DNA of 64,000 nucleotides from Chloroflexota bacterium (GTDB taxonomy: Bacteria > Chloroflexota > Anaerolineae > Aggregatilineales > Phototrophicaceae): the NCBI GenBank assembly GCA_011525385.1, contig WTGF01000086.1, positions 96,425 through 160,424 of the forward strand, in the 5' to 3' direction. Shown piece after piece: positions 54,796 to 64,000 of the stretch (positions are counted from its first letter, which is position 1; the number at the start of each line of letters is the position of its first letter). The notes beneath the pieces are model-generated. The model searched no databases. It was given only the letters and a program-made list of their open reading frames with translations, and was not told where the DNA came from. Both the position numbers and the translations under genes were made by a program.

Positions 54796-55970
54796 GGCGC
54801 CATTTCCCTTTTGAGCTTGCCCAGCTTATCCACGGCCGTTTCCAGTACATCGAGCGCATAGCTGATGTCGTCCTCGCTGGTTTGCATGCCTACGGACAAG
54901 CGCAAGCCGCTTTTCGCCTCATCTTCCGAATAGCCAACAGCCAACAATATGTCTGACGGCTCGGGATTGCCGGTTTTGCAAGCCGAACCGCTGCTCCCCG
55001 CCACGCCAAGCATATCAAGGTGCATCATCAGGGCATTGGCGTCAATGCCATGAAGGATAAAACTGGCGTGCGAGGGAAGGCGCCGGTTCGGATGTCCGCT
55101 GAGTTCCGCGCAAGACAAGCGATCCAATATGCCTTGAATCAGGTGATCGCGCATCTTGGCAAAATGCCTGAGCCGCCCGTCGTTCTCGTCATAGGCCAAT
55201 TCCAGCGCCTTCGCCATGCCAACAATGAAAGCCGTATTGTGAGTCCCGGCGCGCATGCCATGTTCGTGGCCCCCGCCGCTTTGGGAGGGCGCCAATTCAA
55301 GGCCGTCCTTCACGTAAAGCAGACCCACGCCCTTGGGACCATAGAATTTGTGGGCGGACAGACTTAGCATGTCCACGCCGAGCCGCTCCACATCAAGATC
55401 CAATTGTCCGCCCGCTTGTACGGCGTCCGTGTGCATAAGCAGGTCATGCGCATGCGCAATTTGAGACAGCAGCGGCAAATCCTGGATCGTGCCCAATTCG
55501 TTGCTGGCATAGATGATGCTGGCCAGAGCGCCCCCGCGTTTGCAAAGCTCGGCAAAGATCTCGCTGTCAACAATGCCAAACTTGTCAACGGGCGCGATCT
55601 CGGTATCGAAGCCCATCAGCGCGCTCATTTGATTGACCGTATTGGTCACTGCGCTGTGTTCGATGGGCGAAGTGACCAGCCGCGACGGCTCGCCTCTATG
55701 ACGCGCGGACCAGCCGGCGCCGCGAATGGCGAGATTGTCGCTTTCGGTGCCACAACTAGTAAATATGACTTCCGAAGGTTGGCAATTGAGAATGCCAGCG
55801 ACCGTCATACGGGCATCTTCAACGGCTCTTTCCGCCCGGTTGCCGAAGCGATGTGCTGATGAGGGGTTGCCGTAGACTTCGCCGAAATACGGCAGCATCT
55901 CATCAAGGACGCGGGGATCAACCGGCGTCGATGCCGAGTAATCCAGATAGACTTGTTTTCTCGTCCGCAT
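54792..55970 (-). CDS. Cysteine desulfurase (NifS/IscS family)
   Basis: 392 aa PLP enzyme that takes sulphur from cysteine for tRNA thiolation and Fe-S clusters. Start VYLDYSASTPVDPRVLDEM, His in ALVMHTDAVQ-type context (LLMHTDAVQAGG), PLP Lys in SLSAHKFYGPKGVG, and the active Cys in GSSGSACKTG. Upstream gene of the coupled pair with mnmA. ATG at 55970. Confidence 0.94.
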   Translation of the reverse strand: MRTRKQVYLDYSASTPVDPRVLDEMLPYFGEVYGNPSSAHRFGNRAERAVEDARMTVAGILNCQPSEVIFTSCGTESDNLAIRGAGWSARHRGEPSRLVTSPIEHSAVTNTVNQMSALMGFDTEIAPVDKFGIVDSEIFAELCKRGGALASIIYASNELGTIQDLPLLSQIAHAHDLLMHTDAVQAGGQLDLDVERLGVDMLSLSAHKFYGPKGVGLLYVKDGLELAPSQSGGGHEHGMRAGTHNTAFIVGMAKALELAYDENDGRLRHFAKMRDHLIQGILDRLSCAELSGHPNRRLPSHASFILHGIDANALMMHLDMLGVAGSSGSACKTGNPEPSDILLAVGYSEDEAKSGLRLSVGMQTSEDDISYALDVLETAVDKLGKLKREMAP

Positions 55971-57782
<1,812 letters not shown>

Positions 57783-57807
57783 TGTCAATCCGCGAAAGGT
57801 TGGGGGC

Positions 57808-59277
57808 GTGCGACTGACTCTACATGGCAAGCATACCAAGATTGTAGCGACGATCGGGCCCGCTTCGCAGGATGCCGAGACGCTGCGCGCCATGATCCGA
57901 GCGGGCATGAATGTGGCGCGGATCAATTTTTCGCACGGCGATCATGAGACGCACGGAAAGGTCATCGACAGGGTCCGGCGCATCGCCGAGGAAGAGGATA
58001 CCGTCGTTGCCATCCTCTGCGATATTCAAGGTCCCAAGATTCGAATTGGCGAGTTGGCGCAAGAGCCGACCATACTCTACCCGGGGGAGTCCATCACCCT
58101 AACCCTGGATGAGGTTGTGGGTAGCAATGGTCTGGTGTCCTTGCCCCATCCCGAGTTTCTGAAAGACATCACTGCCGGCACGAACTTGCTGCTTGACGAC
58201 GGCAATTTACAGTTCAAGGTGAATGACAGCAGTTCGCGCGAACTGGTCTGCGAGGTGGTAGTCGGCGGCCCGCTGAAATCTCGCAAGGGCGTATCGGCGC
58301 CCAATGCGCAGTTGACTCTGTCGGCGATCACGGCTAAGGACCGCGAAGACGTCAAGTTCGCTCTGGCCAAGAACTGTGATTATTTGGCGATGTCATTTGT
58401 ACGCTCGGCAAATGACATTCGAGAGATGCAGAATTTGATGAAAGATTTGGGGGAAGAAGCAGCCATTATCGCCAAGATCGAAATGGGAGAAGCGCTGGAA
58501 AACATAGAGGAGATCATTACTGTATGCCAGGGGATCATGGTCGCGCGCGGTGATCTGGGCATCGAAACCCCGGCGGAAGAGGTGCCCTTCCACCAGAAGC
58601 GGATCATCAATTTGTGCAACGACGTTGCCAAGCCCGTGATAACGGCGACACAGATGCTGGAGTCCATGACGGAGAACCCGCGACCAACCAGAGCGGAAGC
58701 CAGCGACGTTTACAACGCAATCATTGACGGTACCGATGCCATCATGTTGAGCGCGGAAAGCGCCAGCGGAAACTATCCCGTCCGGGCGGTCGAAGTGATG
58801 AGCAAAATCGCCTTGATTGCCGAGGAACACCTGAAAAACCTGGCGGAAAAAGCCGACTCTCCAGCCAAGATCAGCGCAAACGGCGCCAAGTCGCGCGAGT
58901 TCATTTCCGATGCCATTTGCCGGGCGACCTTTGACATATCGCGCTTCATCAATCCAACTGCGATTGTCACAACCAGTTTGTCCGGTTATACCACGCGTCG
59001 CGTCGCCAAGGAGCGGCCGCGCACGCCGATCCTTTGCATGACCCCTAGCGCTACCACTCAAAGGCGCATGGCGCTTGTCTGGGGCGTCATTCCCCTGCTC
59101 GTACCGGAATTCGGTTCCATCGACGAAATGATCAGCATCATCATTCGAGCGGCACACGACCGGGGCCTGGTCGCGCGTGGCGATCGCCTGGTAATCATCG
59201 CCGGCGTGCCATTTGGCATTGACGGGCAGACCAATCTCATCAAGATTCATACTGTGGGACAAGAAGGCGAAATCTGA
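57808..59277 (+). CDS. pyk: Pyruvate kinase
   Basis: 489 aa. Makes pyruvate and ATP from PEP. HTKIVATIGPAS, MNVARINFSHGDHE, catalytic region IIAKIEMGEALENIEEI, MVARGDLGIETPAEEV, and DAIMLSAESASGNYP. The C-terminal allosteric domain is present; no PEP-utiliser extension. GTG at 57808 with AAAGG 8 nt upstream gives a family-like N-terminus; an ATG at 57772 inside the enolase end would add 12 residues. Forms an eno-pyk operon that makes the last two glycolytic steps. Confidence 0.95.
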   Translation: MRLTLHGKHTKIVATIGPASQDAETLRAMIRAGMNVARINFSHGDHETHGKVIDRVRRIAEEEDTVVAILCDIQGPKIRIGELAQEPTILYPGESITLTLDEVVGSNGLVSLPHPEFLKDITAGTNLLLDDGNLQFKVNDSSSRELVCEVVVGGPLKSRKGVSAPNAQLTLSAITAKDREDVKFALAKNCDYLAMSFVRSANDIREMQNLMKDLGEEAAIIAKIEMGEALENIEEIITVCQGIMVARGDLGIETPAEEVPFHQKRIINLCNDVAKPVITATQMLESMTENPRPTRAEASDVYNAIIDGTDAIMLSAESASGNYPVRAVEVMSKIALIAEEHLKNLAEKADSPAKISANGAKSREFISDAICRATFDISRFINPTAIVTTSLSGYTTRRVAKERPRTPILCMTPSATTQRRMALVWGVIPLLVPEFGSIDEMISIIIRAAHDRGLVARGDRLVIIAGVPFGIDGQTNLIKIHTVGQEGEI

Positions 59278-59298
59278 ATCGGAGTCTGTTGAAGTTCT

Positions 59299-59380
59299 AC
59301 CCCATCCCCCGGCCAGTGCCCCCCTCAGTCCCCCCGCTAAGCGGGGGGCGGAAACCCCGAATCATCGGAGAAGGGGAGCA
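59299..59380 (+). repeat. C-rich intergenic repeat with perfect hairpin
   Basis: CCCCATCCCCCGGCC, then a perfect CCCCCCGC/GCGGGGGG palindrome (59330-59348, 3-nt loop), then AGAAGGGGAGC. It resembles C-rich intergenic repeats common in Chloroflexota. A similar start is seen at 63968. Confidence 0.5.
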
Positions 59381-59499
59381 TAGCGAGTTGTTATGAGCCA
59401 TTATGGTCATAAGGTGTTATGCGACAGTGACAGCGCTTAGACGTAAATCGGGATTTTCAACGGAGTCCTGAATCGGGATTGCCGCAATTTTGGTAATGT

Positions 59500-60018
59500 C
59501 TAGGATGCGACCCACTTGGCGTCGATTGGCGGGGGCTCGGAGGGCTTTACATGCCGGGAAGCCGTCGCAATCGTGCCATCCGAGGTGTAGTTCACTTGGC
59601 TGGTGGTACATCGCGGGCAGATGTTCCAGGCCAAGTCCAGAAGATAGTCACACTCTACACAGGCCTTTTTCAGCCGAGCGTGGCAATAAGGACAAGCCTG
59701 CCAGTCGTGCTGTACGCGCTGCGAACAATTTGGGCAGCTAGGCTTCTCTTCTATCTCCTGCAGCAAGGCTTCTTCTTCCAAAGACCGTTCATACACTTCT
59801 GAAAGCGTCTCTCTTGGTCGGAGTAAAATGTAGACAAATATACCGGGTACGTTTAGCAAAAGAACCAGCAAGGCGACCAGCGCACCCGCCAAAGGATCGC
59901 GGGAGCGCTGCCGCATGTCGCGGTAGGCCCACATTACCAGGGAGAGCCAAACCGATGTCATAAAGACGGCGGCAAATACAACAACGATTAGGAGGATGTC
60001 GTCGAAGCCTTCGGGCAT
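59500..60018 (-). CDS. Two-helix membrane protein with double zinc ribbon
   Basis: 172 aa. Two hydrophobic helices, residues about 8-31 and 43-66, then a cytoplasmic double zinc ribbon: Cys95/98, 109/112, 120/123 and 134/137 in CPNC, CPYC, CVEC and CPRC. Such ribbons often bind nucleic acid or partner proteins; no specific function is known. ATG at 60018. Not recognised beyond the ribbon. Confidence 0.7.
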   Translation of the reverse strand: MPEGFDDILLIVVVFAAVFMTSVWLSLVMWAYRDMRQRSRDPLAGALVALLVLLLNVPGIFVYILLRPRETLSEVYERSLEEEALLQEIEEKPSCPNCSQRVQHDWQACPYCHARLKKACVECDYLLDLAWNICPRCTTSQVNYTSDGTIATASRHVKPSEPPPIDAKWVAS

Positions 60019-60274
60019 CTAGTCCTTTTCCGGGAAGCTGTATCTTACAGAAACCATACCAGCGCATTAAGCGGCAAGCGCATCCACGCTCGCCTTAATA
60101 TCACTGATTGCAGTAATCATAGACCATTAGTATATCAGCGCCCTAATATACGCGCAATTCATTTGGCTGGGGCGACAAGCGCTATGTGGCAGAGATAATC
60201 AAGCGGGAGAACGCAGCAAATGATTGAAAGACATAGCCGCCAACTGTATTGCAATTTACGCAAGAACTTTGCAA

Positions 60275-61696
60275 CTAGCTTTCGCGCTCGGCTTCGGCCC
60301 CGTTGCCGTTCGCTTTGTCGACCAGGAGGAGAATCTCGCTAATGATGGTATCAAACTGATGTCCCGAGGCTTCAAGCGCGATCCACGACAGACTTTCGGG
60401 ATGATCGTTTGCGCCTATCACGCTTAACAGGTTTTCTGACTCAAAGGTGTACCAGGCTTGTTTATTTATGATTTCGTGTTCCTGAATGCAAGTACTGCAC
60501 AGCGTTGGGTAGTCGGTGATGACTTCTTTGTCAAAGTAGAATCCACGAATCCAAGTACGGCCTACGGACAATCGATCTTCATATCTTAGACGCAACATAA
60601 GCGGGCATTCGCTGCCAAGAATCCCGCATTGGCTCAAAGACTGAGAACTCACATAAAAGGTTACGATGACCTTGATCGAATCGTAGTCACTCACATCTAT
60701 GCCATCTTCGCCAAAGGGTTGCGTACACCGGACCTCGCCATGAGATGTGGCATTGTCAAGCCTACGCAAGCGCAAACCCAGTCTGCCGTCGAATGGCTCA
60801 AGCGAGAACCTTCCGCGCGGGTCGCTATCTTGCTCCACGAGGCATCCCCACTTTGCCGGCAAGATCAATTCACCCTCTGGCGGGCCTTGATCAAAATCTT
60901 GTATGCTGAACAAGGAACTGGACAAGACGTTGCGGACCGTCGCGCGCGGTTCAATCGTTCGATTACCGAGTCTGACAACCAACTCCTGTCCGGCCGGGAC
61001 AGTCCTCAGGCTTGACATATCATCGGCGAAATAGGCGGAGGCACGGCCCACAACATTGAGAATGCGCACTTCATCATCCGTTGCCGAAACGCGATAGCGG
61101 CCATCGTCAAGAAACTGAAGGGACAGGCCGCCCGCGGTACCCACGCTTAGCAAGAATGGTTTGTTTACGGCACCGGTGACAAACAGATCTAACTCGCCCT
61201 TCAAATTGGAGAAGCTGATACTGTGTTGATTCAGGCTCCAGTCAAAGCGTGGTCGGGAAGCGCGTTCGAAGGTGATTAAGGTGTTGCTCTGCAAAGCCAC
61301 TGCCGCCAGCAAGCTTGAGGGCGCTCCTTCAAACGCGGGCACGTCGCGGAACTGAATTGTCGCCTGTGACAAGGAATCGGTGCTGATGCTGGTCTGCGTA
61401 TTTGTAAGGCCTTGGCGTTCGCGTTGCACGGTTTCGACGAAGTCCGAGCCGGTGACGCCTACTGTACCCTGTGAGACTTGCAAAAGTGCCGGTATCGCTT
61501 CTGTAGACTGAAACAGATACAGGTAAATTGCCAAGGCGGTCGTGATGGTAAGCGCACAGAACATCCCAAATGCGAGCAAGAGAACCAGCCAGGCCATTCG
61601 TCCGGGCGAAATGGCGGAGCGGTATACCTGGCCAGGAGGATTTTCAGGCGAATCTTCGGGAAGCTGAGTCACCGTCGCTTGTTCTGCTTCAGTCAA
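60275..61696 (-). CDS. Membrane-anchored FecR-like protein with C-terminal beta domain
   Basis: 473 aa. Residues 1-32 cytoplasmic; one helix at about 33-62; the rest outside. Residues 80-270 are beta-rich with FSNLKGELDLFVTG, RYRVSATDDEVRILNVVG and VPAGQELVVRLG, a pattern like FecR sensor domains. Residues 300-460 form a second beta-sandwich, carbohydrate-binding-like, with Cys pairs. No sigma factor gene is adjacent, so FecR signalling is not supported. TTG start at 61696 with GAGG 7 nt upstream. Confidence 0.62.
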   Translation of the reverse strand: MTEAEQATVTQLPEDSPENPPGQVYRSAISPGRMAWLVLLLAFGMFCALTITTALAIYLYLFQSTEAIPALLQVSQGTVGVTGSDFVETVQRERQGLTNTQTSISTDSLSQATIQFRDVPAFEGAPSSLLAAVALQSNTLITFERASRPRFDWSLNQHSISFSNLKGELDLFVTGAVNKPFLLSVGTAGGLSLQFLDDGRYRVSATDDEVRILNVVGRASAYFADDMSSLRTVPAGQELVVRLGNRTIEPRATVRNVLSSSLFSIQDFDQGPPEGELILPAKWGCLVEQDSDPRGRFSLEPFDGRLGLRLRRLDNATSHGEVRCTQPFGEDGIDVSDYDSIKVIVTFYVSSQSLSQCGILGSECPLMLRLRYEDRLSVGRTWIRGFYFDKEVITDYPTLCSTCIQEHEIINKQAWYTFESENLLSVIGANDHPESLSWIALEASGHQFDTIISEILLLVDKANGNGAEAERES

Positions 61697-62061
61697 ATTT
61701 CTACCTCGATAGAACGTAAACCGCGCTGCGGCAACAGGATAATTATAGCATTAGGAGACTGTATTGTCGCTGAAAATATCGGTTGTGTATCGGATTCGGT
61801 TGAAAAAAGAACAAGACCCACCTAACAGTCGGTAAGGGTGATCCGCTGGATCGCCGGACGCGTAGAAACTGAATGAGTATCGGGCGACTCACCGGGTCGC
61901 GTAGACACTGACCGTCAGTCGTCCCTAGCAGATCGTTGGTATTTTGGGTTTAGGATCTCGTGTAGAGAACTGTAAAAAGTATTTCAATCGAGAAGGATAC
62001 ACTAGCAAAAATATCAGGTATAATTGCGTAATAGTTAAGGACAGTTTGGGGAAATCGGGGT
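61697..62061. other. 365-bp divergent intergenic region
   Basis: Between the FecR-like gene and yebC. It contains the minus-strand promoter at 61742-61770, a 13-bp direct repeat (61860-61872 and 61899-61911, 12 of 13 identical), and a TATAAT at 62019-62024 that may serve yebC. No gene seen. Confidence 0.5.
61742..61770 (-). promoter_or_regulatory. Promoter for the FecR-like gene
   Basis: Minus-strand GCGACA (61770-61765), 17-nt spacer, TATAAT (61747-61742), 46 nt before the TTG start. Confidence 0.45.
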
Positions 62062-62808
62062 ATGTCCGGTCACAGCAAGTGGTCCACCATCAAACGCAAA
62101 AAGGGAGCCGAAGACGCCAAACGCGCCAAGATATTCACTCGTCTGGGTAGGGACATCATGGTGGCGGCCCGTGAAGGGGGCGGCGACGAAGGAAGTAACG
62201 CGAGACTCAAGTTGGCGGTAAGCAAGGCACGCGCTGCGAACATGCCCAAAGACAACATTGAGCGCGCCATCAAGAAAGGGACTGGCGAAATCGCCGGCGG
62301 CGAGCTAGTCGAAATCGTATACGAAGGCTATGGACCGGAAGGCGTCGCCTATATTGTCGAGATAATGACTGACAATAAGAATCGAGCCTTGGCGGAGATC
62401 AAACATGCTTTTAGCAAGCATGAAGGGAGCTTGGCCACCTCCGGCGCAGTCATGTGGCAATTCGATCAAAAAGGTTACTTGACAATTAGGGGCGAGGCGG
62501 ATTTCGACGACATATTTATGCAGGCGGCGGATGCAGGCGCCGATGACGTGGTTGAAGAAGACGGAATCATCGCTGTTTATACGCCGCGCGACGGGTTTAG
62601 CGCCGTTGAACAAGCCCTTGGCGCCGCCGGCTTTGAATTCGAAGACAGCGAGTTACGCTGGTTCCCGCAGAACGAGATAGATGTGTCCAGCGGCAAGGCG
62701 CTGCAAAACATGCGTCTCATGGAACAATTGGAGGAGTCTGACGACGTGCAATCCGTAGCCTCGAACCTCAATATCACCGACGAGGTTTTGGCAGCCTTCG
62801 AGTCCTAG
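62062..62808 (+). CDS. yebC: YebC/PmpR-family protein
   Basis: 248 aa. MSGHSKWSTIKRKKGAEDAKRAKIF is the family start; then NIERAIKKGTGE and YEGYGPEGVAYIVEIMTDN. Members act as transcription regulators or, as recently shown for several, help ribosomes translate proline-rich stretches. ruvC starts 1 nt after its stop, giving the common yebC-ruvC-ruvA operon. ATG at 62062. Confidence 0.95.
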   Translation: MSGHSKWSTIKRKKGAEDAKRAKIFTRLGRDIMVAAREGGGDEGSNARLKLAVSKARAANMPKDNIERAIKKGTGEIAGGELVEIVYEGYGPEGVAYIVEIMTDNKNRALAEIKHAFSKHEGSLATSGAVMWQFDQKGYLTIRGEADFDDIFMQAADAGADDVVEEDGIIAVYTPRDGFSAVEQALGAAGFEFEDSELRWFPQNEIDVSSGKALQNMRLMEQLEESDDVQSVASNLNITDEVLAAFES

Positions 62809-62809
62809 A

Positions 62810-63304
62810 ATGATATCGCTTGGTATAGACCCTGGAACGGCGAGCCTGGGATACGGATTCGTTCGCGAGCATGGAGACAGCTCGTTAGAGGCGGTGCATT
62901 TCGGGGTTATCCGAACGCGCCCCGGCACAGCCATGCCCGAACGACTGTTCAACATTTATCAGGAACTGGGGGGACTCATTGCCGAGTTTAAGCCGGATCG
63001 CGCCGGCGTCGAAGAATTGTTCTTCTCAAGGAATGTGACGACCGCAATAACAGTGGCGCAAGCGCGTGGGGTGATCCTCTTGACCTTGCAAAGCGCCGGC
63101 ATGCCCGTGGCCGAATACAAGCCGAATATGGTTAAGCAAGCGGTAACGGGATATGGTGGCGCGGACAAATCGCAAATGGGGGAAATGGTTCGCTTGCTGC
63201 TCAACCTCGACAATGCTCCGAAGCCGGATGATGCGGCGGATGCCTTAGCTGTCGCAATCACGGACATTCATAGTTATCGCTTGAGTACAGTTAACCCTCT
63301 TTGA
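62810..63304 (+). CDS. ruvC: Holliday junction endonuclease RuvC
   Basis: 164 aa. RNase H-like resolvase. Catalytic acids: Asp7 in GIDPGTASLGYG, Glu in AGVEELFFSRNV, and the Asp residues in KPDDAADALAVAIT. Normal length. It lies between yebC (1 nt) and ruvA (14 nt). Confidence 0.96.
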   Translation: MISLGIDPGTASLGYGFVREHGDSSLEAVHFGVIRTRPGTAMPERLFNIYQELGGLIAEFKPDRAGVEELFFSRNVTTAITVAQARGVILLTLQSAGMPVAEYKPNMVKQAVTGYGGADKSQMGEMVRLLLNLDNAPKPDDAADALAVAITDIHSYRLSTVNPL

Positions 63305-63318
63305 GGCGCCCCTTTACG

Positions 63319-63894
63319 ATGATTGCCACCCTGGAAGGACGCGTTGGCTTCAAGGACTCGGAGCGAGTTGTTGTCTTGGTAGGCGGTATCGGTCTTGAAG
63401 TGCTGGCGCCGTTTAGTACGCTAGAGAAAGTAAGCGGAGAGCAAGTTTTTCTTCATACACGGCTGGTGGTTCGTGAAGATTCATTAACCTTGTATGGTTT
63501 CGCAAGCGAGGCCGAGCGCGACCTCTTTGATAGCTTCATAAAGATCAGCGGCATTGGTCCCAAGCTAGCGATTACCATTCTCAGTTCGCTCAGTGTTGAC
63601 AACGTGCGTGGCGCGGTGACAAATGATCGGCCCGAGGTACTTAGCCGGGTACCGGGTATCGGAAAGAAAACCGCAGAGAAAATCGTGTTGGAATTGCGTG
63701 ACAAATTGGCTACAGTCCTGGATACTGCTCCCTTCGACGACGCTAGTACGATCAACGCCGAAGTCATCGATGCCTTGACAGCCCTCGGCTACAGTGTGAT
63801 TGAAGCCCAAACTGCGGTCCAGGCGCTGCCGCTTGACGCCCCGGAAGATGAGGAGTCTCGTGTTTTTCTGGCGCTGCAATACTTGGGCGTTTGA
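63319..63894 (+). CDS. ruvA: Holliday junction DNA helicase subunit RuvA
   Basis: 191 aa. Domain I OB fold (MIATLEGRVGF, LHTRLVVREDSLTLYGF), domain II helix-hairpin-helix (FIKISGIGPKLAITILS and LSRVPGIGKKTAEKIVLELRDK), domain III C-terminal UBA-like helix that binds RuvB (INAEVIDALTALGYS). ATG at 63319; a TTG at 63301 overlapping the ruvC stop is less likely. ruvB is 25 kb upstream. Confidence 0.96.
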   Translation: MIATLEGRVGFKDSERVVVLVGGIGLEVLAPFSTLEKVSGEQVFLHTRLVVREDSLTLYGFASEAERDLFDSFIKISGIGPKLAITILSSLSVDNVRGAVTNDRPEVLSRVPGIGKKTAEKIVLELRDKLATVLDTAPFDDASTINAEVIDALTALGYSVIEAQTAVQALPLDAPEDEESRVFLALQYLGV

Positions 63895-63967
63895 GTTTAC
63901 TGCAATGCAACGTCGCTCATTCTGAGTAATTTCAAGTAAGTAATGAGAATGCGAAAATGCTACGCTT

Positions 63968-64000
63968 TGCCCCCCACCCCCAAACCCTATGCCCCCTCGG
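63968..64000 (+). repeat. C-rich intergenic repeat, cut by window end
   Basis: CCCCCCACCCCCAAACCC then ATGCCCCCTC resembles the start of the repeat at 59299. Truncated at the window edge. Confidence 0.4.

Noticed and set aside
59330..59348. CCCCCCGC/GCGGGGGG hairpin as the pyruvate kinase terminator
   Set aside because: No T-run follows and it is embedded in a C-rich repeat; could be incidental.

Overview
The window reads as a chromosomal segment of a Chloroflexota bacterium, probably Anaerolineae-like. This is inferred from the mix of protein families, not from a marker search: strings of LysM modules on Pro/Thr-rich linkers, polyphosphate glucokinase, type 2 IPP isomerase, archaeal/fungal-type aspartate-semialdehyde dehydrogenase, a Roadblock protein, paired O-antigen-ligase proteins and no visible lipid A genes. 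Base composition is in the mid-50s percent GC by eye. Start codons are mixed, with many TTG and GTG starts behind good Shine-Dalgarno sites. I see no rRNA, tRNA, CRISPR array, prophage or intact insertion sequence.

Layout. 1-7229: surface-polysaccharide cluster (glycosidase/ligase fusion cut by the window edge, UDP-xylose synthase, second ligase, GtrA flippase, GT4 glycosyltransferase, membrane protein). 7215-12750: DinB-like protein, acyl carrier protein, IPP isomerase, HemW, PP2C phosphatase and an orphan OmpR-type regulator. 12753-17971: GT-C glycosyltransferase, flavin reductase, polyphosphate glucokinase, L,D-transpeptidase. 17989-23853: asd-pheA, Hsp20, a degenerate adenosine deaminase, CTP synthase, Roadblock protein. 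24135-30666: MoxR/DUF58 pair, amine oxidase, GNAT enzyme, spermidine-synthase-like membrane protein with a Lit-like protein. 30860-34074: gap-pgk-tpiA. 34094-37337: HELxR membrane protein, WecA/TagO-type transferase, upp. 37557-41707: ruvB-queA, rplU-rpmA, an L31 fusion, thymidine kinase. 41718-43737: sucCD. 44055-47704: two LysM proteins, the second an M23 peptidase. 47724-53673: uncharacterised membrane proteins, Nudix, then a ParB/Srx-ACT-unknown-JAMM-prepilin peptidase run. 53659-59277: mnmA, cysteine desulfurase, enolase, pyruvate kinase. 59500-63894: two membrane proteins, then yebC-ruvC-ruvA.

How they fit together. Much of lower glycolysis (gap, pgk, tpiA, eno, pyk) plus a polyphosphate-driven glucokinase and sucCD lie here in separate small operons. 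The Holliday-junction genes are split: ruvCA with yebC, ruvB with queA. The first cluster and the GT-C protein build surface glycan; the LysM, L,D-transpeptidase and M23 proteins act on the wall.

The most unusual items are: a family of at least seven dispersed intergenic repeats with a conserved core and a changing hairpin; a ribosomal protein L31 carrying an RNA-polymerase alpha-CTD-like domain; an adenosine deaminase homologue that has lost every catalytic residue; a glycosidase/O-antigen-ligase fusion; and the ParB/Srx-ACT-JAMM-peptidase operon.
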